A stretch of DNA of 5,903 nt from Granulicella sp. (GCA_003133205.1 PKWK01000400.1:728-6630); one strand, 5' to 3'. Positions 1 to 5,575 are shown, counted from the first letter of the stretch. Notes: generated from the letters alone by a model not told the origin. Numbers and translations are program-made.

Positions 1-491
1 ACACAAACAACAAATGGAGCGCGCCAGTTACGGCCCAGGCGGACACAACCATTAGTCCTATCTCGATGGCTGGGCCGAATCCGTTCCCATTCGGCGACCC
101 AGATTATGGTGTGGCGAAGGAACTGGATGTGTTGGAGACGACGGCTCAGCAGTCGATCTCGGTGACGAACCTGGCGACGTCGACGACGGTGGCGCAGGTT
201 GTCCCTCCGCTGGTGCCTCCCGCGACGGTTCCAGTGACTCCGGGGACGGCCTACACGCTGACGTTTTCCAATTTCACCATCGCTCCGGGAACCACGGAGA
301 ACGCGTTGATGCTGGCGTTTGTGAATCAGCCGGCGTCGCAGGCGAGCCGGACATGGGAAGGCACGCAGATGAACTTGACCATCGATGGCGTGACCCTGGT
401 TTGCACCTATGGGCAGACCTATACGGACGGAGTGTTCAGTCTGAATTGCACGGTGCCGACCACGCCACCGGGTTCCACACCTGGGGCATAA
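1..491 (+). CDS. C-terminal part of an unrecognised, probably extracellular beta-rich protein (5' end outside the window)
   Basis: The frame that ends in TAA at 489-491 is open back to the window edge (first full codon at 3), giving 162 visible residues. The ATG at 66 has no Shine-Dalgarno sequence and the frame continues through it, so the real start lies upstream of the window. The protein is rich in Thr, Val, Pro, Ser and Ala, with short alternating hydrophobic/polar runs typical of beta strands, such as YTLTFSNFTI and MNLTIDGVTLVC. It has no hydrophobic segment long enough for a membrane span. Two cysteines near the C-terminus (in LVCTYG and SLNCTV) could form a disulfide, and it ends in a Pro/Thr/Gly tail. 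I infer an exported or surface-exposed beta-sandwich protein, but I recognise no family. A strong terminator begins 42 bases after the stop, so this is the last gene of its transcription unit. Confidence 0.7.
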   Translation, partial: TNNKWSAPVTAQADTTISPISMAGPNPFPFGDPDYGVAKELDVLETTAQQSISVTNLATSTTVAQVVPPLVPPATVPVTPGTAYTLTFSNFTIAPGTTENALMLAFVNQPASQASRTWEGTQMNLTIDGVTLVCTYGQTYTDGVFSLNCTVPTTPPGSTPGA

Positions 492-532
492 GACTCCTGC
501 GGACACCAACGTCCGATGGACCATGAAGCATG

Positions 533-566
533 AAGGCGCCTCTGCGATGGAGGCGCCTTTTGTTTT
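533..566 (+). terminator. Rho-independent terminator of the left-edge gene
   Basis: A perfect 10-bp GC-rich stem (AAGGCGCCTC at 533-542 pairing with GAGGCGCCTT at 550-559) encloses a 7-base loop and runs into TTTTGTTTT (558-566). This is a classical intrinsic terminator for the plus-strand gene ending at 491. The minus-strand gene ending at 587 converges on it. Read on the minus strand the hairpin is followed only by TTCATGCTTCAT, a poorer U-tract, so bidirectional use is possible but weaker. Confidence 0.92.
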
Positions 567-586
567 GGGGCGTGATTGGACGGATC

Positions 587-757
587 CTAGTGTTGGCCTT
601 TGACCAGCGAGTGGCGCAGGTAAAACCGTTTGAAGCACGAGACGCATCGCGCAGGCCTGAGGCCGATGAGGGACATCAGCCAGTCGAAGCCTCTGCGGTG
701 CGAACGAGCGAACTCATGGCATTGACAGCGTGGGCAGGAAAAAGTGGACGCGAACAT
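587..757 (-). CDS. Zinc-ribbon microprotein (56 aa), function unknown
   Basis: The 56-residue product carries two Cys pairs, CPRC at residues 8-11 and CVSC at 38-41, the spacing of a small zinc ribbon. Between them lie a basic patch, RSHRRGF (18-24), and a hydrophobic stretch, WLMSLIGLRP (26-35). A third Cys (13) sits just after the first pair. I recall short proteins of this CPRC/RRGF/GLRP/C-x2-C type from Acidobacteriota, where they are annotated hypothetical. The start was chosen at the ATG at 757 because AAAGGAG (764-770) lies 6 bases upstream and the conserved part begins right after it. The frame extends to 832, but that extension is Ser/Pro/Arg-rich and looks untranslated. The hydrophobic middle plus basic residues could suit a membrane-associated or nucleic-acid-binding role; this is inference. 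It is transcribed convergently with the left-edge gene. Confidence 0.8.
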   Translation of the reverse strand: MFASTFSCPRCQCHEFARSHRRGFDWLMSLIGLRPARCVSCFKRFYLRHSLVKGQH

Positions 758-1179
758 CGTCGTCTCCTTTGCTTCAGGGTCGATCCGGCTTGTACTGGGG
801 CACCTTCGTCCGAAGGATTTGCAGTCGCCCATGAAGCGGCCAGAACCCGATTTGCGCTTGCTCGCGGCGCTTGTCCCGCTGCTGAGAAGCGAGCCTTACG
901 TCCAGAATCTCCGAGTGAGGCCGGTGGCAGATCGCCTTGGCATCGATACGGTGGACTTGGTGCGACGGGTAGGGCAGGACGCGATCGCCGATCCTGCCCT
1001 TGTACCGCCAGCGAACACTACAGCTTTGATGCGGGCAACAGATGAAACGAAGACAGTTTAAAGGTTTCTGTGCCGGGCGGTCTGTTCAATATTGACCACT
1101 GATTACCCATGGGCCGCCGGACCAGTTGAGCCGTGGCGTGCCGCGGTGCGGGGTCGCCGGACGATGGATGTGGGTAGTG
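758..1179. other. 422-base stretch without a convincing gene
   Basis: No open frame here has both a good start and recognisable protein content. On the plus strand, a frame from GTG 744 to the stop at 1059-1061 (105 codons) has AGGA just upstream. However, it begins antisense inside the zinc-ribbon gene, and about a third of its codons end in A or T, so wobble bias is weak. On the minus strand, a 103-codon frame (1085 down to the stop at 774-776) ends right before the zinc-ribbon ribosome site and contains NCLRFICCPHQSC, but it lacks any ATG or TTG and has a GTG only near its end. No clear terminator for the response regulator gene ending at 1180 was seen. Confidence 0.5.
764..770 (-). promoter_or_regulatory. 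Ribosome binding site deciding the start of the zinc-ribbon gene
   Basis: AAAGGAG on the minus strand lies 6 bases upstream of the ATG at 757. It supports the 56-residue product over the longer frame starting at 832, which would place this site inside coding sequence. Confidence 0.75.
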
Positions 1180-2010
1180 CTAGGCGGGCAGCGCTTCGTC
1201 GGCGGGCTCCGCGACGTAACTTGCCATCGCCTGGCTGAGTTGTGAATCGATCTCGCCTGCGATGGTCATTACGTCCGTCAGCAAGATGCTGAAGTCGATG
1301 CGTGCAAGATTCTTCTGCAACGTATGGAAGACGCTGACCTGCAACATGCGCGACTCCTCCACCAGCATCGCGGCGGAGTAGCCCTGCTTATATCGATCGA
1401 TTCCGTGCTCGGCTGCGGCGGTTGATACCAGCTCTTTGCTGCCGATGGACTTGAACGATCGGAGACGATGCACCAGGTCGCGGAAGACCTGGGGCAGATG
1501 GCCGGTACGCTCTTCGTAGGTGAGCGAAACTGCCATTACCTTCTCATCTCTCTGAATGTGGCCGAACCAGTCTTTGATGGTGCTCTCGGTGGTGCGTTCG
1601 AGGATGGTCGCGACGGACTCTACGACGTGGGCAGTCGGAGGTCCGATCGCCAATCTCTCTTTGATCGCTTCGATCAGGGTCGCAACCTTGATCGGCTTCA
1701 CCAGAATCTGATCGGCTTGCAGCAGGATGGCATGCGAAGCGGCATCCATTTCGGGGAAGCCGCTCAAGAGCATCGTGACGGCCTTCGGATTGGCGTGGCG
1801 CATTGCGCTGACCACTGTGAGGCCATCGCCTGCTCCCGGCATGTGGAGATCGCTGAGCAGGACATCGTAGGCGTTGGAACTAATCAGCTTAAGCGCCTCG
1901 GGCACGTTGGCTGCCGAGGTTATGTTGAAGCCTTCTCGCTGCAATATGTCATTCAGCGACAAACGAATGAGATCGTCATCATCGACTATCAGAATCTTGG
2001 GACGCAACAC
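1180..2010 (-). CDS. Response regulator: receiver domain joined to an RsbRD-N-like domain
   Basis: The 276-residue product begins with a complete receiver domain (about 1-122). It has the acidic cluster in ILIVDDDD (D10/D11), the phospho-acceptor D54 in LLSDLHMPG, the switch residue S83 and the invariant K105-P106 pair. All residues needed for phosphotransfer are present, so it should accept phosphate from a histidine kinase that is not in this window. The C-terminal half (about 130-265) is all helical in appearance and resembles the N-terminal domain of the RsbRD co-antagonist family: ILERTTESTI near its start, a central HGIDRYKQGY, and LVEESRML after it. There is no helix-turn-helix or enzymatic output domain, so it probably works through protein contacts. 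The start is GTG, with AAGGAG (2016-2021) 5 bases upstream. The DUF5996 gene is divergent from it. Receiver assignment is near certain; the C-terminal assignment is from motif memory. Confidence 0.9.
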   Translation of the reverse strand: MLRPKILIVDDDDLIRLSLNDILQREGFNITSAANVPEALKLISSNAYDVLLSDLHMPGAGDGLTVVSAMRHANPKAVTMLLSGFPEMDAASHAILLQADQILVKPIKVATLIEAIKERLAIGPPTAHVVESVATILERTTESTIKDWFGHIQRDEKVMAVSLTYEERTGHLPQVFRDLVHRLRSFKSIGSKELVSTAAAEHGIDRYKQGYSAAMLVEESRMLQVSVFHTLQKNLARIDFSILLTDVMTIAGEIDSQLSQAMASYVAEPADEALPA

Positions 2011-2015
2011 AGTGT

Positions 2016-2021
2016 CTCCTT
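2016..2021 (-). promoter_or_regulatory. Ribosome binding site for the GTG start of the response regulator
   Basis: AAGGAG (within AAGAAGGAGA) on the minus strand lies 5 bases upstream of the GTG at 2010. It supports this rare-type start codon, after which the receiver domain begins at once. Confidence 0.75.
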
Positions 2022-2088
2022 CTTAAGGGCTTGCGACAAAGAATCGCCGAACCCTGATTGGGAGGCGGGTTTCGCGCAGACCACGCAC

Positions 2089-2107
2089 ATAGCCTGCATA
2101 GGGCTAT
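2089..2107. repeat. Inverted repeat ATAGCC-N7-GGCTAT
   Basis: A perfect 6-bp dyad with a 7-base spacer, 79 to 97 bases upstream of the response regulator start. The size and position fit an operator for a dimeric regulator, but no protein is known to bind it, and a 6-bp dyad can occur by chance. Confidence 0.35.
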
Positions 2108-2129
2108 CTGTTTGAATTTCTGGAGAGAA

Positions 2130-2142
2130 TGCCCTTTGGGCA
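2130..2142. repeat. Short hairpin TGCCC-TTT-GGGCA (copy 1)
   Basis: A perfect 5-bp inverted repeat with a 3-base loop. The same arms recur at 2187-2200 with a different loop, which makes a chance origin less likely. Confidence 0.45.
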
Positions 2143-2151
2143 ATGCGGTTC

Positions 2152-2166
2152 TAGAGGAATCCTCTA
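2152..2166. repeat. Palindrome TAGAGGA-A-TCCTCTA
   Basis: Perfect 7-bp arms around a single central base, located midway between the two TGCCC/GGGCA hairpins. The near-zero spacer favours a DNA-level operator over an RNA hairpin, since a one-base loop cannot fold without opening base pairs. Confidence 0.5.
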
Positions 2167-2186
2167 CGGACCAGTGCTCTGTAGGA

Positions 2187-2200
2187 TGCCCAACCGGGCA
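2187..2200. repeat. Short hairpin TGCCC-AACC-GGGCA (copy 2)
   Basis: The arms are identical to those at 2130-2142, with a 4-base loop instead of 3. The two copies are 57 bases apart and flank the TAGAGGA palindrome. Confidence 0.45.
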
Positions 2201-2316
2201 CCTTATGTTGCATGCCGCACAGACTCCGGGCGGATCTCCCGTATGTGTTTGAAACGCGGAGTTTGGTATGCGAGGACATTTCGCTGATGGCGTTGGTATA
2301 TGCTCTTTTTCACTGT

Positions 2317-2322
2317 GGGAGG
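2317..2322 (+). promoter_or_regulatory. Ribosome binding site deciding the DUF5996 start
   Basis: GGGAGG lies 8 bases upstream of the ATG at 2331. An in-frame ATG at 2268 would add 21 residues, but it has no comparable site and the extension does not match the family start. Confidence 0.75.
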
Positions 2323-2330
2323 ATTCGGCT

Positions 2331-3266
2331 ATGGGGGACGCAGGGGCGGGAGTTGCGCGTGGATGGCCGGAGTTGGCGTGGGACGCGTGGAAGGATACGG
2401 CGACTACGCTGCATATGTGGACGCAGATCGTGGGGAAGACTCGGCTGGCGCTGACGCCGCTGCAGAATCACTGGTGGAATGTTCCGCTGTACGTGAGCGC
2501 GCGCGGGTTGACGACTTCGGCGATGCCGTGGCGCGGAGCTGTGCTGGAGGTGGAGTTCGACTTCTGCAAGCATGTACTGGAATTGCGGCTGGGCAAGCGC
2601 GCCGGAGTAGAGCGGGTAGAGGTGGAACTGAGGCCGCGGCCCGTGGCATCGTTCTTCGCGGAGTATAAGGCGGCGCTGCGCGGATTGGGCGTGGAGGCGA
2701 AGATCTGGCCGATGCCGGTGGAAGTTGCAGCGCCCGTGCGGTTCGATCTGGATACGCAACATGCGGCGTACGACCGTGGTGCAGTGGAGCGGTTTCACCA
2801 GGTGTTGATGTGGGTGGATGCGCTGCTGAAGCGGTTCGCGACGGGGTTCCAGGGGAAGATCAGCCCGGTTCATTTCTTCTGGGGGAGCTTCGATCTGGCG
2901 GTGACACGGTTCAGCGGGCGGCCGTGCGCCGGGCCGCCGAAGCCGGACCCGATGCAGCAGGAAGCGTACTCGCATGAGGTGATCTCGGCGGGATTCTGGC
3001 CGGGGAATGGCGGGTATGGGGAGGCGGCGTTTTACTGCTATGTGGCTCCGGTGCCGGAGGGTTTGGCGGGGAAGGCGGTGCGGCCGGGGGCCTGGGATGC
3101 TGGTTTGGGCGAGTTTATTTTGCGGTATGACGAGGCGAGGAGGGCGGCGTCGCCGGAGGATGCGGTGATGGAGTTTCTGGAGAGTACGTATGTGGCGGGG
3201 GCGGATGCTGCGGGGTGGGATCGCAAGGCGCTGGAGAGGCCGGTGGCGAGTGCGCCGTGCGGGTGA
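2331..3266 (+). CDS. DUF5996 family protein, function unknown
   Basis: The 311-residue product matches what I recall of the DUF5996 family along its whole length. It opens with WPEL (12-15) and WKDTATTLHMWTQIVGK (20-36), followed by NHWWNVPLYV (46-55) and ARGLTTSAMPW (57-67). The most conserved block is HFFWGSFDLAVTRFSGR (181-197), followed by YSHEV (214-218), GFWPG (221-225) and a C-terminal STYVAGADAAGWDR (285-298). It has no signal peptide or membrane span, so it should be cytoplasmic. Clustered His, Trp, Asp and Tyr residues suggest a binding or catalytic pocket, but no activity is established for the family as far as I know. The length fits an intact member. Wobble positions are strongly G/C. 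Its last 152 bases overlap the oppositely oriented secreted protein gene, and the overlapped residues belong to the family's conserved C-terminus. It is probably a monocistronic gene. Confidence 0.92.
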   Translation: MGDAGAGVARGWPELAWDAWKDTATTLHMWTQIVGKTRLALTPLQNHWWNVPLYVSARGLTTSAMPWRGAVLEVEFDFCKHVLELRLGKRAGVERVEVELRPRPVASFFAEYKAALRGLGVEAKIWPMPVEVAAPVRFDLDTQHAAYDRGAVERFHQVLMWVDALLKRFATGFQGKISPVHFFWGSFDLAVTRFSGRPCAGPPKPDPMQQEAYSHEVISAGFWPGNGGYGEAAFYCYVAPVPEGLAGKAVRPGAWDAGLGEFILRYDEARRAASPEDAVMEFLESTYVAGADAAGWDRKALERPVASAPCG

Positions 3267-3843
3267 AGGGCTCGTCGGAGGGTGAATAGCCTTGTATTTT
3301 GATTGCTCCGAATTGGCGCGGGCCGGATGCGACAAATCTGCCGTTGCGCCACTCGTACCGGGTTCGAATGAATCTCATGGAGCAACAGTCGGCTATTGCC
3401 TTCTCAGGGTCATGCAGTTCAACGACCAGTTTCCCGGATCGGCCATAGACCTTGTAGAGACCGGACTGTGCGCGGTCGCCTGTGTAGCAATATGCAAGCA
3501 GCTTCGGCTCGCCAGAGTCGAACGAGTAGATATAGATGTAATCGGTTTGCTGAGTTCCGCCGGTGTCGTAGTGCAGGACAACGATGGCTTCCTCTGTTGC
3601 GTCTCCGGTCACGTCGGCGAACTTTACGGCGCTCAGCGTGAAGCTTCCGGAGGGATCCTTTCCGCGTCGCAGCCGGACCTGGCCTTTTTGGGATATGTTC
3701 AGCCACCGCAGATGATCGTGGCCAAGTTTCGGCCCACTCAGGGGGTAGGTGAAGTTCTTGAAGTCGACCTGTCTGATGGCCTTCTGGCCGTCGGCAAATC
3801 CAGCAGAGACGAGGAACAACATTGCGATTGCGAGAGCCCGCAT
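3115..3843 (-). CDS. Secreted protein of unknown function with a read-through C-terminal tail
   Basis: The 242-residue product starts with a clear signal peptide, MRALAIAMLFLVSAGFADG, with likely cleavage after SAGFA (17). The mature part contains FADVTGDATEEAIVVL (75-90), reminiscent of acidic FG-GAP/VCBS-like loops, then TDYIYIYSF (100-108), YTGDRAQSGLYKVYG (120-134) and DCCSMRF (152-158). I recall hypothetical secreted proteins of this type from Acidobacteriota; no function is known. The core appears to end near residue 185 (IKIQG). From about residue 193 the frame runs antisense through the end of the DUF5996 gene, and the tail becomes a Pro/Ser/Thr/His-rich low-complexity string. In this frame its second codon positions face the DUF5996 wobble positions, which explains that composition. 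The original stop was probably lost. The ATG at 3843 directly precedes the signal peptide but has only a weak ribosome site. Confidence 0.82.
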   Translation of the reverse strand: MRALAIAMLFLVSAGFADGQKAIRQVDFKNFTYPLSGPKLGHDHLRWLNISQKGQVRLRRGKDPSGSFTLSAVKFADVTGDATEEAIVVLHYDTGGTQQTDYIYIYSFDSGEPKLLAYCYTGDRAQSGLYKVYGRSGKLVVELHDPEKAIADCCSMRFIRTRYEWRNGRFVASGPRQFGAIKIQGYSPSDEPFTRTAHSPPASPAPCDPTPQHPPPPHTYSPETPSPHPPATPPSSPRHTAK

Positions 3844-3980
3844 GAACGGAGCCTAGTCGGAAACCGTGGGCTTTTCAATCGACGAATCTGGAAGTGGGCC
3901 GGAGGAGAGTAACCCCACGATAACCAAAGGACCTCGCTGCGCGGGTCTTCGGTGATCATGGGGCACCCTTGCTGTGCTGG

Positions 3981-4002
3981 AATAATCCGGCCCTGGATTA
4001 TT
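3981..4002 (-). terminator. AT-rich hairpin at the end of the 442-aa exported protein gene
   Basis: A perfect 8-bp inverted repeat (AATAATCC at 3981-3988, GGATTATT at 3995-4002) with a 6-base loop overlaps the TAA stop codon at 4001-4003. On the minus strand it is followed by CCAGCACAGC, with no T-run, so it is not a standard intrinsic terminator. It could slow polymerase, protect the mRNA 3' end or be chance. Confidence 0.4.
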
Positions 4003-5329
4003 AGTGGGCGCGGCACTCGCCGCGCTGGAAGATGACCTGGGTGGACGGGTCGGGCTTATAGTCGCGGAGCTTCTTCTGGAAGTCCTTGGCGGGGACGTAG
4101 CCGGCGTAGTCGTAGACGTTGCCGGAGCATTCCAGATCGCCGTTCAGGCCGAAGAGGGCGTAGGTGCCGACCGAGCCGCCGCTATAGCTCATCTTGGTGC
4201 CGAAGATGTTGCTGGATTTGGAGACCGAGCCGCCGGACTCGAGCGCCTTGACCAGCAGGAGGTGGTGCGGGGAGGTGTCGGGGATCTTGCCGGTGGCGGG
4301 GTCGGCGCCAAGGCGTTGGGCGAGGCTGTCGGCGGTAAGCACGGCGGTTAGATGGGCGGCCGAGGGCGGGGCGGGTTGCGCTGCAGGGGCGGCCGCGGTC
4401 GAAGCGCTAGCAGCGGAGGATGTGGCGGAGGTTGGGGCCGCGGGCTTGGCTGGGGTGGTGGTGCCGGAGAGCACGGCAAGGAACCCTTCGATGTTTTTGA
4501 TATCGGGATCGTTGGGCCCCTTGGAGGCGACGAGGCAGTCGCGGGTGCGCAGGAGCTTGTCGAGCGCGATGACGAAGGGTGAGCGGGCGGGGTCGATCGA
4601 GCTGAAGCCGTAGGGAGCGTAGACGGAGGGCATGAGCACGGCGATGTTGACCGAGCGCAACTCGCGGCTGACGTTGTCCATGAAGGCCTGGTCTTCGATG
4701 GTGCCGCCGACGGGCGAAGATTCCTGGTTGGAGGCGAAGAGGCTGAGCAGGCCCGAGCCGGTGGAGAGCATGGCGCCGGCGGGAGTGAGGGCTCCCATCA
4801 CCCCTCCGACGGAGGCTGCGGCGGTGGTAGCTGTGGAAGTGGAGCCGGTCAGGCCGCGGCCCTGCGGCCTTGCGGGCTGGCCGGTTTCCGCTGCGGCGGC
4901 GTGTGCGGCACAGGCGGAGGCGCCACGCGCTTCGAATTCGGCCATGGTCTGCATGTCGGAGCGCCAGATCTGGAAGTCGGCAAAGACGGATCTGTCGAAG
5001 GGAAGGACGATGACGCCCAGGTTGGATTGGCCGGAGGTGCCGACGTTGCAGATCGCGCCGCCGGGCAGGTTCTTGAAGTCTGTCTTAGTGCCGTAGAGGT
5101 AGGCGGCGACATCGCAGGCGATGGCCTCGCCGTTGGATTCGAGCGCGCGGTAGGTGAGCATCTCGGTTTCGATGGAGAAGCCGCTGGCCGAGGCAGGGGC
5201 TCCACCGGCCGGCTTGGCGGCGGCTGCGGTTTGGGCGTACAGGCCGGCGGAGCAGAGCGATGCGCCGGTAAAGGCAAGAAGAACAAGGCGAAGGAAGGAA
5301 GGGGCCCAGTGCTGCAGACGTGCGTTCAT
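4001..5329 (-). CDS. Exported protein of unknown function with an Ala/Pro-rich linker (442 aa)
   Basis: The product begins with a Sec-type signal peptide: basic residues, then FLRLVLLAFTGASLCSAGLYA, with likely cleavage after LYA (32). The mature chain has an N-terminal region (about 48-145) containing TYRALESNGEAIACDVAAYLYG in two parts (59-66 and 67-80), C94 and IVLPFDRSVFADFQIW (107-122). A small-residue Gly/Ala/Ser/Thr segment with hydrophobic stretches follows (161-200). Next is a conserved-looking block, VNIAVLMPSVYAPYGF (227-242), an Ala/Pro/Ser/Thr linker (288-326) and a C-terminal region (about 327-442) with HHLLLVKALESGG (355-367). Cysteines at 72, 94, 140, 264, 401 and 439 could form disulfides in the periplasm. 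The ATG at 5329 was chosen because GAGGTGA lies 5 bases upstream and the signal peptide starts there; the frame extends to 5431 without support. No family recognised. Confidence 0.82.
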   Translation of the reverse strand: MNARLQHWAPSFLRLVLLAFTGASLCSAGLYAQTAAAAKPAGGAPASASGFSIETEMLTYRALESNGEAIACDVAAYLYGTKTDFKNLPGGAICNVGTSGQSNLGVIVLPFDRSVFADFQIWRSDMQTMAEFEARGASACAAHAAAAETGQPARPQGRGLTGSTSTATTAAASVGGVMGALTPAGAMLSTGSGLLSLFASNQESSPVGGTIEDQAFMDNVSRELRSVNIAVLMPSVYAPYGFSSIDPARSPFVIALDKLLRTRDCLVASKGPNDPDIKNIEGFLAVLSGTTTPAKPAAPTSATSSAASASTAAAPAAQPAPPSAAHLTAVLTADSLAQRLGADPATGKIPDTSPHHLLLVKALESGGSVSKSSNIFGTKMSYSGGSVGTYALFGLNGDLECSGNVYDYAGYVPAKDFQKKLRDYKPDPSTQVIFQRGECRAH

Positions 5330-5334
5330 GATAT

Positions 5335-5341
5335 TCACCTC
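5335..5341 (-). promoter_or_regulatory. Ribosome binding site deciding the start of the 442-aa exported protein
   Basis: GAGGTGA on the minus strand lies 5 bases upstream of the ATG at 5329. It excludes the 34-residue upstream extension, which has no signal-peptide character of its own. Confidence 0.75.
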
Positions 5342-5362
5342 GATGCGATTGCCAGTCGCGAC

Positions 5363-5368
5363 AGGATA
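5363..5368 (-). promoter_or_regulatory. Possible -10 element for the 442-aa exported protein gene
   Basis: TATCCT on the minus strand is preceded by TGC (an extended -10 look) and lies about 34 bases upstream of the ATG at 5329. No good -35 box sits at the right distance, so this is only a candidate. Confidence 0.25.
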
Positions 5369-5473
5369 GCAGGCCCGGGTGATGCGTGCAGGATGCGGAA
5401 TAGGATAACCCGAACGCCTGCAGACTGGCATACAGACGAAGGCCCCCGGCAGAAAGACGCGTGGCGTAAACCC

Positions 5474-5493
5474 AGGTCTCAGAAGCGAGACCT
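5474..5493. repeat. Inverted repeat AGGTCTC-N6-GAGACCT
   Basis: Perfect 7-bp arms with the loop AGAAGC, followed at once by AGGGCACCC. I have an impression of similar GGTCTC/GAGACC dyads with a GGGCACCC tail being scattered through intergenic regions of Acidobacteriota, which would make this a dispersed REP-like element and not a gene-specific operator. That is memory, not tested. Confidence 0.6.
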
Positions 5494-5495
5494 AG

Positions 5496-5509
5496 GGCAC
5501 CCGGCACCC
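5496..5509. repeat. Tandem repeat GGCACCC x2
   Basis: Two exact adjacent copies of GGCACCC (5496-5502, 5503-5509) just after the inverted repeat at 5474-5493. They are possibly part of the same element. Confidence 0.4.
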
Positions 5510-5575
5510 GGCGCGTTCGGGCGGCGCTGCGGAGGCGTGCGTCTGTCTGACATGCGACAATCGAAGTAGCGAGCC

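Larger units (their letters stand above)
2011..2330. other. 320-base divergent intergenic region with inverted repeats
   Basis: This region separates the response regulator (minus) from the DUF5996 gene (plus) and should hold both promoters. No open frame in it looks like a gene; short plus-strand frames here lack a ribosome site and family content. No convincing -35/-10 pair could be picked by eye on either strand. It does contain four compact dyads between 2089 and 2200, listed separately. No tRNA or recognised riboswitch pattern was seen. Confidence 0.6.
5330..5575. other. 246-base divergent spacer between the exported protein gene and purL
   Basis: It must hold the promoters of both divergent genes. 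It contains a 20-base inverted repeat at 5474-5493 and a tandem 7-base repeat at 5496-5509. Open frames crossing it are extensions or antisense frames of the neighbours and have no family content. Confidence 0.6.

Noticed and set aside
530..1045. Long plus-strand open frame (171 codons)
   Set aside because: It starts inside the terminator hairpin, runs antisense over the zinc-ribbon gene and has an Arg/Ala-rich composition typical of a shadow frame.
744..1061. Plus-strand frame with a GTG start and AGGA upstream (105 codons)
   Set aside because: It begins inside the oppositely oriented zinc-ribbon gene, shows weak wobble bias and has no recognisable family content. It was left as part of the gene-free stretch.
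1104..1175. TACCCA/TGGGTA arms downstream of the response regulator as a terminator
   Set aside because: The arms are short, about 60 bases apart and not followed by a T-run.
1468..2115. Plus-strand frame antisense to the response regulator
   Set aside because: It is a shadow of the receiver/RsbRD gene, which has clear motifs on the other strand; no ribosome site supports it.
2310..3335. 341-codon minus-strand frame over the DUF5996 gene
   Set aside because: The Arg/Pro/His-rich composition is a typical antisense shadow of a GC-rich gene, and DUF5996 motifs on the plus strand settle the strand.
3738..4016. 92-codon minus-strand frame between the two secreted-protein genes
   Set aside because: It overlaps the signal-peptide end of the gene at 3843 in another frame and has no recognised content.
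4901..5569. Plus-strand 222-codon Gly-rich frame
   Set aside because: It is antisense to the signal-peptide end of the exported protein and runs through the promoter region of purL.
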